Source of the DNA: WJMT01 sp964599635
GTDB lineage: Bacteria > Acidobacteriota > Aminicenantia > Aminicenantales > Aminicenantaceae
NCBI GenBank assembly: GCA_964599635.1
Contig: CAZRGM010000006.1
Span: 1-64,000 of the forward strand
Length of the DNA: 64,000 nucleotides
Direction: 5' to 3'
The translations under genes were made by a program, and so were the position numbers. The notes under the pieces are model-generated. The model had not been told where the DNA came from and did not search any database. It worked only from the letters and a program-made list of their open reading frames with translations. Shown here piece after piece: positions 35,258 through 43,205 of this stretch. Each line of letters starts with the position of its first letter. The first letter of the stretch is position 1.

Positions 35258-35937
35258 AGTTTTCCCTCTTTTTCTAGTCTTGCGATCAAATGATCTTTAA
35301 GGCCTGCTTCTTTCCATGCTTTCTGGCGCATGAAGCAGGCCGGACATTTCATGCAAGGAATTTCTTTTCCTGAGTAACAGGATATTGAATAAGAATAATC
35401 TGCTCCCAGAGAAAGACCTTGTTTTATGATTTCTGATTTCTTTTTTTGGATTAAAGGAGCCTTGATGATAAATTTAGGCTCGGATTGGCTCGCGGATGTG
35501 CCGATGTTGATGCATTTTTCCATAACTTCAACAAATTCTTTTCGGGTATCCGGGTAAGCCGGAGAGTCGATCACATTGAATCCGCAGACAATCTCATAAA
35601 TCCCATTCATTTCTCCCCAGGCAGCCGCTAAGGAGAGAAAGATGCCGTTTCGAAAAGGCACATAGGATGAGGGAAGTTTTTTGTTTGGATCATATTCAGG
35701 AACAGGAATGTTTTTATCTGTGAGAGAGGATCCGCCGATCTGAGTCAAATCTACGTTCAGTATTGTTTGAGGAATTCTCATTTTTTCTATCAGATGTTTT
35801 GAGAGGTTTATTTCGATGCGGTGCCTTTGTCCGTAGTCAAAAGTCAAGGCATGGACTTTTTCGCATCTCTTTTTTGCCCAGAAGAGAGCGGTGGTGGAGT
35901 CAATGCCTCCAGAGAAAAGCACCGCGCATTTTTTCAT
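35254..35937 (-). CDS. queC: 7-cyano-7-deazaguanine synthase (QueC)
   Basis: A 227-residue ATP-dependent enzyme converting CDG to preQ0. The PP-loop is LFSGGIDSTTALFWA near residues 7-21. The zinc site is made of cysteines in CYSGKEIPCMKCPACFMRQ near 188-206. GGAGAGGA ribosome site upstream. First gene of queC-queD-queE; queF is on the other strand, and folE, queA and tgt are not in the window. Confidence 0.95.
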   Translation of the reverse strand: MKKCAVLFSGGIDSTTALFWAKKRCEKVHALTFDYGQRHRIEINLSKHLIEKMRIPQTILNVDLTQIGGSSLTDKNIPVPEYDPNKKLPSSYVPFRNGIFLSLAAAWGEMNGIYEIVCGFNVIDSPAYPDTRKEFVEVMEKCINIGTSASQSEPKFIIKAPLIQKKKSEIIKQGLSLGADYSYSISCYSGKEIPCMKCPACFMRQKAWKEAGLKDHLIARLEKEGKL

Positions 35938-35963
35938 TTTTGAATTCCTCTCCTGATAATAAA

Positions 35964-36216
35964 CCTGAATTATTCACGAGTCAAGGCTGCTGCAGATGCG
36001 AGGCACAAGGCATGAAGGCGGGGTTCTTCACTGCGGATGCCTTTTAACGAAGCAGATGCCGTAAGATTGGCTCGCCTCAGTGGTAAAAAAACGGCGATTA
36101 AAATGAAAGTAATCACAAATAAAAACATTTTAGTTGTTGTTTATATATAGAGTGTGTGTATCCTTGAAAGCAAAACAAAAAAATGATCATCGCCATTTTT
36201 TTATGAATAGGTCAGG
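35964..36216 (+). repeat. Mosaic intergenic repeat, copy 5 (full length)
   Basis: A 253-base element bounded by CCTGAATTATTCACGAGT and ATCGCCATTTTTTTATGAATAGGTCAGG, whose ends are imperfect inverted repeats (CCTGAAT-TATTCA type). The left module has the CAGATGC..AGGCATGAAGG..TTCTTCACT..GATGCC core shared with copies 1 and 3; the right module is shared with copies at 37164 and 39839. It sits between the divergent queC and 36314 genes, whose promoters must lie around it. Confidence 0.8.
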
Positions 36217-36313
36217 TAGAATATGCCGGGCCTTTTTTCAAGAAGCTTTACTTGAGAGAGTCATTTTGTCATAATATTTTCTTTTAAAATTTAGAATAAA
36301 TGGATGTTCTCCC

Positions 36314-37162
36314 ATGGTCAAAGAGAAAAAAAAAGCAGAACAAAAAAAAGAGGGCCCGGATACATTGAATCATGGGTTTGATTTAATAGACGCTGTGAGT
36401 GAAGGACAGGATATCACTGTGCGTGACGACCAGTATGATTATTACTGGATTGAAGATGCGGCTAAGATGTGCCGAAAAAAAGGGCGTCGGTTTCGTCTTC
36501 TTGATACCGGAAAATTTGAAAAGATAGATTTGATGTGGTTGATCGATTCAGGATTGGATTTTTATACAGATGATAAAGCAGGAAGGGATTTTACAGAGCT
36601 TGAAGAATTAGCCATCGAGTGCAAAAGGGGAAATTCCTCTTTTGCCTATCTTCAGACCGAAGAGTTTGGCGGGGATGCCGATTCAGAGTCTTTGATTTTT
36701 TCAGGGCTTAAAACCATGGCTCGGACAGGTGTTTTTCTTTATGTGACCAGTAAAGGAGTCAAAACTGAATTAGACTGCCTAAAAGATCTTGCTGAGAGCT
36801 GTCGGGAAGGAGGAACCCGTCTCGTTTATTATCACCATGGAGAGTTAGATCCGATTTTTGTTGAGATCGCAAATTATGGAGTTTGGATACATATTTCGGA
36901 AAAATCCATAAATAAAGAGCAGAGGCTTTTACTTTTGGAAATAGCCCGGAGCGCTGGTCTTAGGGGGGGAGGGTTGATCGTTCATCTTGAGAATCCTGTG
37001 GAGTATGATCTGGTTAAGGAATTAATGGGAGCGGGAGCCTATATTATTTTTCTTTATGCTCAGTTTGATTACAGATCGCCTTTTAGAAAATTAGAGAATC
37101 AAGCGAGACAGAAAAAGTGTCATTTCAGGGCCTATTATCTTCAGCACGATTATTTTCTCTAA
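36314..37162 (+). CDS. Hypothetical cytosolic protein
   Basis: A 282-residue soluble protein I cannot assign. After a lysine-rich start, it shows alternating helix/strand pattern with repeated units of the type LIDSGLDFYTDD..ELEELAIECKRG, MARTGVFLYVTSK..LDCLKDLAESCREG, and IANYGVWIHISEKS..RLLLLEIARSAG. These are three similar blocks of about 65-70 residues, suggesting an internally repeated alpha/beta fold. It precedes the V-ATPase H and I genes on the same strand, separated by a 225-base repeat, so a link to them is only possible. Confidence 0.7.
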   Translation: MVKEKKKAEQKKEGPDTLNHGFDLIDAVSEGQDITVRDDQYDYYWIEDAAKMCRKKGRRFRLLDTGKFEKIDLMWLIDSGLDFYTDDKAGRDFTELEELAIECKRGNSSFAYLQTEEFGGDADSESLIFSGLKTMARTGVFLYVTSKGVKTELDCLKDLAESCREGGTRLVYYHHGELDPIFVEIANYGVWIHISEKSINKEQRLLLLEIARSAGLRGGGLIVHLENPVEYDLVKELMGAGAYIIFLYAQFDYRSPFRKLENQARQKKCHFRAYYLQHDYFL

Positions 37163-37163
37163 A

Positions 37164-37388
37164 CCTGAACTATTCATAAAAAAATGGCGATGTCTTTATT
37201 ATCATTTTATTTTCAGCGATATAAACGATATCTTCAAGAACAACGATTTGAACATTTTTCTTGTTTGTATTTTCAATTTTAATCGCCATTTTTTTACCTT
37301 ACAGGTGAGCTGATATGAAATTCAGATATGGCTTATGTTTGCTGAAGATTTTTTACGCCTAGCAATCTCAGCTTGTGAATTATTCAGG
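37164..37388 (-). repeat. Mosaic intergenic repeat, copy 6 (full length)
   Basis: A 225-base element that starts one base after the stop codon of the preceding gene. Ends CCTGAACTATTCATAAAA and, reversed, CCTGAATAATTCACAAG form imperfect terminal inverted repeats. An inner inverted pair ATGGCGAT (from 37185) and ATCGCCAT lies about 110 bases apart. About 170 bases align well with the reverse complement of 40030-40212, so these are two copies in opposite orientation. Confidence 0.82.
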
Positions 37389-37516
37389 TAAAATAGTCTT
37401 TTCTTAAAATAACAGAAAATCTTTCCAAAATGTTCATATTTCTATATAATCTTAGTTTAAATTTGGATGATTCGTAAAAAGAGAAGACATGGTGATTGAG
37501 AAGCGAGAAACGTAAA

Positions 37517-37891
37517 ATGAAAGGACAAAACATACAAAAAGATCCACAAGGACAGTCTCCTTTAAAGGCTTTGGAAAAGATAAAAAAAGCTGAGGAGCTG
37601 GCCGATCAAAGCATTCGGACGGCTCGTGAGGAGACATCTCAAAAAATAATTCAGGACGCCCAAAAAGAGGCCGAGAGCATGAGAGATCGAATCATGGAAT
37701 CGGCTAAAAAAGAGGCCCAGAAAAAGAGAGAGGATGCCGTTAAGAAAGCATACCAAGAAGCTGAGAAGATACAAAAAGAGGCTGAGGATGAAATTTCAGC
37801 TCTTCGCAAGAAAGCAGACAAATTAAAGAATAAAGCTGTTAAAAAAGCAGTTGAGCAGATCAGGGAGTATTTTAAAAGCACAGGAATTTGA
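37517..37891 (+). CDS. V/A-type ATPase stalk subunit H-like (AhaH)
   Basis: A 124-residue protein that is almost entirely coiled coil, with runs such as SPLKALEKIKKAEELADQSI and heptads of Ala/Glu/Lys/Gln up to about residue 115. This is the profile of the peripheral stalk subunit H/G of A/V-type ATPases. It lies 3 bases before the subunit I gene, as in known operons, which makes the assignment firm despite low sequence complexity. The start may be ATG 37517 or TTG 37496; neither has a good ribosome site. Confidence 0.8.
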   Translation: MKGQNIQKDPQGQSPLKALEKIKKAEELADQSIRTAREETSQKIIQDAQKEAESMRDRIMESAKKEAQKKREDAVKKAYQEAEKIQKEAEDEISALRKKADKLKNKAVKKAVEQIREYFKSTGI

Positions 37892-37894
37892 TCC

Positions 37895-39808
37895 ATGGCT
37901 GTCGCGAATATCAAGAAAGTCCAGATTATAGGGCATTCCCCGGTTAAAATGGGTTTTCTTTCCTCACTGCAGGAACAGGGTTTGATTCAGATCGAGGAAG
38001 CTGATTTTGATGGACTTGGATTGAATATGCCGCCTCAAGAAGAATCCAAGCTCGAGCATCATTTGTTCCAGCTTTCTCATACCATCGCTTTTCTTTCCAA
38101 GTGGGAAGAAAAAGGATTGGCTGAAAAGATTTTATTGGAGAAACCGCAGCTCCCTATTTCTCAGAGAAAGGAAGTTTTGAAATTTGATTATGTTTCTGTG
38201 ATGGAGAAGGCTGAGAAATTGGAAAAGGACAAGAAGGATATTTTTACCCGAAATAAATATCTCGATAAGGAAAAAAGAATATTAACTCCCTTTGAAAGTT
38301 TGGATGTCCCCATAAAGAGTCTGGAGCCAACAAAACTCTCTGAGATGCGGCTGGGCACGGTTCCTTTATCAGAACTCAACAATCTTAAAGAGATCCAGGA
38401 AAACCAGGAATTATGGTTCAGCATCCTTTATCAAGGGAAAAGAGAAGTTGTGCTTTTATTGATATATCTGAAGAAAAAAAAAGAGGAATTTGAAGAATTA
38501 CTCAGAGAAATGTCTTTTGATCCGTTCTATTTTTCAGAGACTGTTTTAACACGAGCGGCTTCCTCTGATTTGGTTTCAGATATCCTAAGAAAATTAGAGC
38601 AGGAAATAGAACAGGGAGAAAAAGAAGCGGCTGAAATTGACAAAGAGGCCAGAGAGCTCAGTTTAAAATACAGAGAGAAATTGATGCTCGTTTATGACAG
38701 CTTGTGGAACGAAAGAAACAAAAATAAATTTTCTCTGTTTTTAGGTGAAACAAAGTCAGCATTTTTCTTGGAAGGATGGATCCAGGAGAAACACATTAAA
38801 AGTTTGAAGCAGAAGCTGGAATCGTATTCTGAATCCATTGAATATTTTTTCCGTTCTCCTCTTCCTGAAGAAACTCCCCCTGTGGTTCTGAATAATCCCC
38901 CGGTTGGAAAGCCTTTTGAAATTGTGACCAAGCTGTATGGTCTTCCAAGCAGAGGTTCTTTGGATCCCACCATGTATTTAGCTCCTTTCTTTTTCGTTTT
39001 TTTGGGATTGACCGTGAGTGAAGCAGGCTATGGATTATTGGTTACCCTCTTGAGTCTGCTTTACCTCAAATTTGCAAAACCCAAAGGCGGTTTGAGAAAT
39101 TTTCTTATCCTGCTTGCCATTGTGGGGGTGGCGAATATCTTTCTGGGGAGTATGATGGGGGGATGGTTTGGATTCCCTGTTCCTTCTTTGATGGTTATCG
39201 ATCCATTAAAAGACCCTTTATCTTTTCTCATACTTTCTTTGGTGCTCGGATTTATTCAGGTGTGGTTTGGAACCCTGCTGAAAATGTTGACGAACATAAA
39301 ACAGAAAAAATATCTCAATGCCGTTTTTGTTCAAGGAGGATGGCTGATTCTGCTTCCCAGTCTGGTTCTTTATTTTTTAGATAAAGCTCCTCTATGGGGA
39401 TATCTCTCCATTGCAGGGGCTTTGGGGATTGTGTTTTTTGCTTCTCCCAGCCCGAACATTTTTTCAAGGTTTTTTGGTGGCTTGTACAGTTTATACGATA
39501 TATCCCGGTACCTTTCAGATGTGCTTTCCTATTCTCGGCTTCTTGCTTTAGGGCTGGCTACCACAGTCATAGCCATGGTGGTCAATACTTTATGCGAAAG
39601 TGCTCTGGGTACTCCTGTGATCGGATGGTTTTTTGCCGCATTGATCTTTGTCATCGGGCATTCATTCAACTTAGGAATCAGCTTCCTGGGTGGGTTTGTT
39701 CATTCGATGCGGCTTCAGTTTGTGGAATTTTTCAGTAAATTTTTTGATTCAGGAGGACAGCCTTTTAAGCCTTTTGAATTAGAAAATGAGTATACGGAGT
39801 TTACATAA
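37895..39808 (+). CDS. ntpI: V/A-type ATPase membrane subunit I
   Basis: A 637-residue subunit forming the ion half-channel and the anchor for the stalk. The N-terminal 340 residues are soluble and helical (coiled coils at about 95-125 and 225-260). From about 365 come seven to eight membrane helices. The helix with LSYSRLLALGLATTVIAMVVN (about 548-568) holds the essential Arg, and HSFNLGISFLGGFVHSMRLQFVEFF the family C-terminus. No subunit K, E, C, F, A, B or D gene follows; a repeat and a DUF72 gene come instead. Confidence 0.9.
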   Translation: MAVANIKKVQIIGHSPVKMGFLSSLQEQGLIQIEEADFDGLGLNMPPQEESKLEHHLFQLSHTIAFLSKWEEKGLAEKILLEKPQLPISQRKEVLKFDYVSVMEKAEKLEKDKKDIFTRNKYLDKEKRILTPFESLDVPIKSLEPTKLSEMRLGTVPLSELNNLKEIQENQELWFSILYQGKREVVLLLIYLKKKKEEFEELLREMSFDPFYFSETVLTRAASSDLVSDILRKLEQEIEQGEKEAAEIDKEARELSLKYREKLMLVYDSLWNERNKNKFSLFLGETKSAFFLEGWIQEKHIKSLKQKLESYSESIEYFFRSPLPEETPPVVLNNPPVGKPFEIVTKLYGLPSRGSLDPTMYLAPFFFVFLGLTVSEAGYGLLVTLLSLLYLKFAKPKGGLRNFLILLAIVGVANIFLGSMMGGWFGFPVPSLMVIDPLKDPLSFLILSLVLGFIQVWFGTLLKMLTNIKQKKYLNAVFVQGGWLILLPSLVLYFLDKAPLWGYLSIAGALGIVFFASPSPNIFSRFFGGLYSLYDISRYLSDVLSYSRLLALGLATTVIAMVVNTLCESALGTPVIGWFFAALIFVIGHSFNLGISFLGGFVHSMRLQFVEFFSKFFDSGGQPFKPFELENEYTEFT

Positions 39809-39838
39809 ATTAATTTTTTAATATATGATGAGACTCAA

Positions 39839-40212
39839 CCTGGATTATTCACGAGTTGAGGTTATGAGCTTAATGAAATTCAGGTGGGGCTGAAGCGACT
39901 TTGAAGATTCAGCCTTCTGATGAGTTTTTCGAGGGAATCCAGCGGAGCTGGACGGTGAGTATGTCTGACCCACGGACGGGGGGAGTTACGGAGCCGCCGA
40001 GAAAAACGAAGAAGAATGGCGTTAAGAATCTGAACGGAGCACAAGCCATATCTTAATTTCATATAAGCTCGCCTAAACGGTAAAAAAAAGTCGATTAAAA
40101 TAAAAACACAAACAGGAAAAATATTCAAGTCATTGTTTTTGAAAAAATCTTGTACATCGCTGAAAATAAAATGATAATGAAAATATCGCCATTTTTTTAT
40201 GAATAGTTCAGG
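39839..40212 (+). repeat. Mosaic intergenic repeat, copy 7 (longest)
   Basis: A 374-base element between the convergent ends of the subunit I and DUF72 genes. Left end CCTGGATTATTCACGAG, right end ATCGCCATTTTTTTATGAATAGTTCAGG. It holds an extra GC-rich block (around 39955-40015: GGGGGGAGTTACGGAGCC, then GCCGAGAAAAACGAAGAAG) found as its reverse complement at 58395-58450. No protein frame fits. Confidence 0.82.
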
Positions 40213-40222
40213 TAATATAAAT

Positions 40223-40939
40223 TTAATCATTTAACAGTTTTTTTAGGGTTTTGGCATTAAAGACAGAATAGGCTTTAAAATCATTGTTGAAGTAAAGATA
40301 ACATTCTTGAGCATCAGACTCTTTGATAACCTCAGCCCATTTTTTCAATTCTTCCTCCGTATAATTATATTTGTATCCCCCGGTGAGCCCATGGAATCTA
40401 AAATAGGCTGTATCAGATGTTTTGATCATTTTATCCGGGACTTTTGATGAGGATACTGTGCAGAATGTGACATGGGATTCTCTCAATATATTGTAGATTT
40501 CTTGGGTGTACCAACTTTCATGTCTGAACTCCATGACGTTTTTAAATTCAGGAGACAGATCAGACAAAAAATCTTTCAGGAGTTTTCGATCCATTTCCAG
40601 TGATGGGGGCAGCTGAAATAATAGAGTTCCTAATTTATCTCCAAGTTTTTCTGCGAGGATGTAAAGATATCTCACATCATTTTTAACATTTTTAAGGCGT
40701 TTTCGGTGGGTAATCTGTCGGTTTGCTTTGATTGTGAATTTGAAATGGTCGGGAGTTTTTTCTTTCCAGTTTATTATCGTTTCTGGTTTTGGAAAGCGGT
40801 AAAAGGTCATATTGATTTCAACAGTGTTGAAATGCTGGGAATAGTAGGATAAAGTATCTTTTTGGGAAAGACCTTTGGGATAAAAACGTTTTTTCCAGTG
40901 AGAATAACTCCAGCCTGAAGTCCCTATGTAAGTGCCCAT
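40223..40939 (-). CDS. DUF72 (YecE-like) protein
   Basis: A 238-residue protein with a TIM-barrel-like DUF72 fold. It starts YIGTSGWSYSHWKKRFYPKG (residues 4-23), then FNTVEINMTFYRFP, FTIKANRQITHRKRL, GTLLFQLPPSL, NVMEFRHESWY and the C-terminal YFRFHGL...YLYFNNDF. Function is unknown; a nuclease or sugar-related role has been suggested for the family but not settled. Convergent with the V-ATPase genes. Confidence 0.88.
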   Translation of the reverse strand: MGTYIGTSGWSYSHWKKRFYPKGLSQKDTLSYYSQHFNTVEINMTFYRFPKPETIINWKEKTPDHFKFTIKANRQITHRKRLKNVKNDVRYLYILAEKLGDKLGTLLFQLPPSLEMDRKLLKDFLSDLSPEFKNVMEFRHESWYTQEIYNILRESHVTFCTVSSSKVPDKMIKTSDTAYFRFHGLTGGYKYNYTEEELKKWAEVIKESDAQECYLYFNNDFKAYSVFNAKTLKKLLND

Positions 40940-41114
40940 ACATCCCTAATTTAATTCAAATTGGATTTATTTTCAAATTTAAATTATGAGAAACGAAAGC
41001 AACTTAATTGATGATCGCAGGCATATATAAGTCTCGTGCTTGTCAAAATGAGATCGCCTACCTAAAGCTTGAAGAGTTGATAAAACCGTGTAAAAAACCT
41101 ATCGGTCATGGGAA

Positions 41115-41142
41115 TTGACATTTAGAAAAAAAATCCGATATT
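41115..41142 (+). promoter_or_regulatory. Candidate promoter giving a very short or no leader
   Basis: TTGACA (41115-41120), a 16-base spacer and GATATT (41137-41142). The ATG of the next gene is at 41151, so transcription would begin within a couple of bases of the start codon. Confidence 0.5.
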
Positions 41143-41150
41143 AAGAGCGA

Positions 41151-41657
41151 ATGATAAAATTCGTTTCTTTTTTATTTTTTGACAGCCTTCTGGCCGTTTT
41201 TTTGATTATCTTTATAGGGTGCGGGGATCAGATATATGCCTCTAAAATTAGGAATGGAGATGAAACGGACAATCCTGAAAAGATCATCATCAAGATCTAT
41301 GAGGAAGTCAAAGAGATTGGTCTAAGAGAGGGAGAGGAATTTATAAAAAGAGAGTTCCATTTTGACCTGGATGGAAAAGAGCAGAACAGAGAAGAGCATG
41401 TTTTGGTATTCAGTTATAATTCTCTGGGGAAGCAGGTGTTATCCCTTCAAATCACTTATTACGAATATGAAAATAATAATAAATATCAGGGAAGAGCCCG
41501 AGATATCAAGGATATAACCTGTTTAATAACAAAGGATAGCGCTGAGATAACAGAGTGCCATTACTCACAACAGCAAATAAAGGAAATTCTGCCGAAGATT
41601 CTGAAGGGGATAAAAAAAGAAAAGGAACTTTTAAAGCTGGTCCATAAGGAACAATAA
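41151..41657 (+). CDS. Hypothetical secreted lipoprotein
   Basis: A 168-residue protein with a hydrophobic N-terminus (about 5-23) ending in a lipobox-like IFIGC (Cys24). A basic/acidic periplasmic domain follows without any motif I know. The C-terminal half (EITECHYSQQQIKEILPKILKGIKKEKELL) is helical. No Shine-Dalgarno sequence is visible, and the promoter just upstream suggests a leaderless transcript. Convergent with the DUF1015 gene. Confidence 0.65.
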   Translation: MIKFVSFLFFDSLLAVFLIIFIGCGDQIYASKIRNGDETDNPEKIIIKIYEEVKEIGLREGEEFIKREFHFDLDGKEQNREEHVLVFSYNSLGKQVLSLQITYYEYENNNKYQGRARDIKDITCLITKDSAEITECHYSQQQIKEILPKILKGIKKEKELLKLVHKEQ

Positions 41658-41669
41658 GGAAGATAGGCT

Positions 41670-42917
41670 TTAATCTTCCAGCCTATGAACAAGAAGACCG
41701 CTTCTCAATTTAGGTTCAAACCAGGTTGATTTAGGGGGCATTACTTTTCCCGAATCAGCGATAGCCATTAACTCTTTAACTGAAGTGGGGTGCATGGCGA
41801 AAGCAACTTTAAATTGCCCGCTGTCCACCAATCTTTCCAGTTCTTTCAAACCCCTGATTCCACCCACAAAATCAATATCCTTACTGGTTCTGGGATCTTT
41901 GATTCCAAAAAAAGGATTCAGGAGGTGTTTTTGAAGATAAGAAATATCTAAACTCTCCACAGGATCATCCTGTTCAACCATTTCTGGATTGACCTTCAAT
42001 TTATACCACGTTTGATTAAAATACATACCCAACTCGCCTTTTTTCTTAGGCTTATAAGCTTTTGGGCCTATTTTCTTGACAATAAAGTTTCTATCCAATG
42101 TATCAAACAGTTCTTCAGGGCTGTGTCCGTTGAGGTTTTTAAGCACTCTATTATAATCCATAATGTGAAGCTGATTATCAGGGAATAAAACCGCAAGGAA
42201 GAAATTATACTCTTCATCCCCAGTGTGGTTTGGATTGGCTGCTTTTCTTTTTTCAGCTACCTTAGCTCCGGAAGCAGACCGGTGATGACCGTCAGCTACA
42301 TAGATAGGATCAATTTTTTGGAATTCTTTGATGATTTCATTGGACAGAGCATCGTCTTCGATGACCCATACTGTGTGTTGGATTCCATCCGAAGCGGTAA
42401 AGTTATAAACAGGTTTTTCTTTTATAACTTTTTTAACTAAATTGTCTATGCAACCTTTGGCTCTATATGTCAAAAAAACAGGTCCTGTATTCGCGTTGGT
42501 TGTGTCCACATGCTTGATTCGGTCTGCTTCTTTGTCAGGTCGGGTGTGTTCATGTTTTTTGATAACATCTTTATTGTAATCTTCAGCAGAAACGCATCCT
42601 ACGATTCCATACTGATCCCTATTGCCCATTTTTTGTTTGTAGATATAAAGTTTAGGGCGGTCTTCTTTGATCAAAAAACCTTGTTCGATAAACTTATTGA
42701 GATTTTTCCTTGCTTTCTCATAGACCTGATCTGAATAAAGGTCGGTATTTTCTGGAAGGTCCACTTCAGGTTTAACCACATGAAGAAAGGAATAAGGATT
42801 GCCTTTGACCATTTCTCTGGCTTCCTCGCTGTTGAGCACATCATAAGGGTAGGAAGCGACTTTTTCTTCCAATCCTTTTTTGGGTCTCAGAGCCTTAAAT
42901 TTTTTTAATACGGCCAT
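41670..42917 (-). CDS. DUF1015 protein, SerK-like
   Basis: A 415-residue cytosolic protein. Family marks are ALRPKKGLEEKVASYPYDVLN at the start, IYRxxx-like LYIYKQKMGNRDQYGIVGCVS, and the central VADGHHRSASG near residue 211 with a downstream LAVLFPDNQLHIMDYNR. Characterised DUF1015 relatives include free-serine kinases with a ParB-like nucleotide-binding fold, so an amino-acid kinase role is plausible. The ATG at 42917 follows GAGGAG; the frame to 43037 has no such signal. Confidence 0.85.
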   Translation of the reverse strand: MAVLKKFKALRPKKGLEEKVASYPYDVLNSEEAREMVKGNPYSFLHVVKPEVDLPENTDLYSDQVYEKARKNLNKFIEQGFLIKEDRPKLYIYKQKMGNRDQYGIVGCVSAEDYNKDVIKKHEHTRPDKEADRIKHVDTTNANTGPVFLTYRAKGCIDNLVKKVIKEKPVYNFTASDGIQHTVWVIEDDALSNEIIKEFQKIDPIYVADGHHRSASGAKVAEKRKAANPNHTGDEEYNFFLAVLFPDNQLHIMDYNRVLKNLNGHSPEELFDTLDRNFIVKKIGPKAYKPKKKGELGMYFNQTWYKLKVNPEMVEQDDPVESLDISYLQKHLLNPFFGIKDPRTSKDIDFVGGIRGLKELERLVDSGQFKVAFAMHPTSVKELMAIADSGKVMPPKSTWFEPKLRSGLLVHRLED

Positions 42918-43205
42918 AATCAACTCCTCTTGTTTTATTAACGGTATATTATCTTGGTATCCATCAATAAAATGAACTGACTGCAATTTTCTATCCAAGC
43001 CAGTTAACCTGAACACTTCAGACTCTAAATATATCATAACTTCAAGATTATCCCAATATTTTTATAAGCCACATTAATTCTTGTAACCATTCATGGATTT
43101 ATTTTATTGAAATCCAGAGGCAACCAAATGGATTGGTTTTCCGTATATAGAGATGAAATTAAAGTGGAGATGATGAAGACAGAGAAAAAAGTGAGGTGTG
43201 AACTC

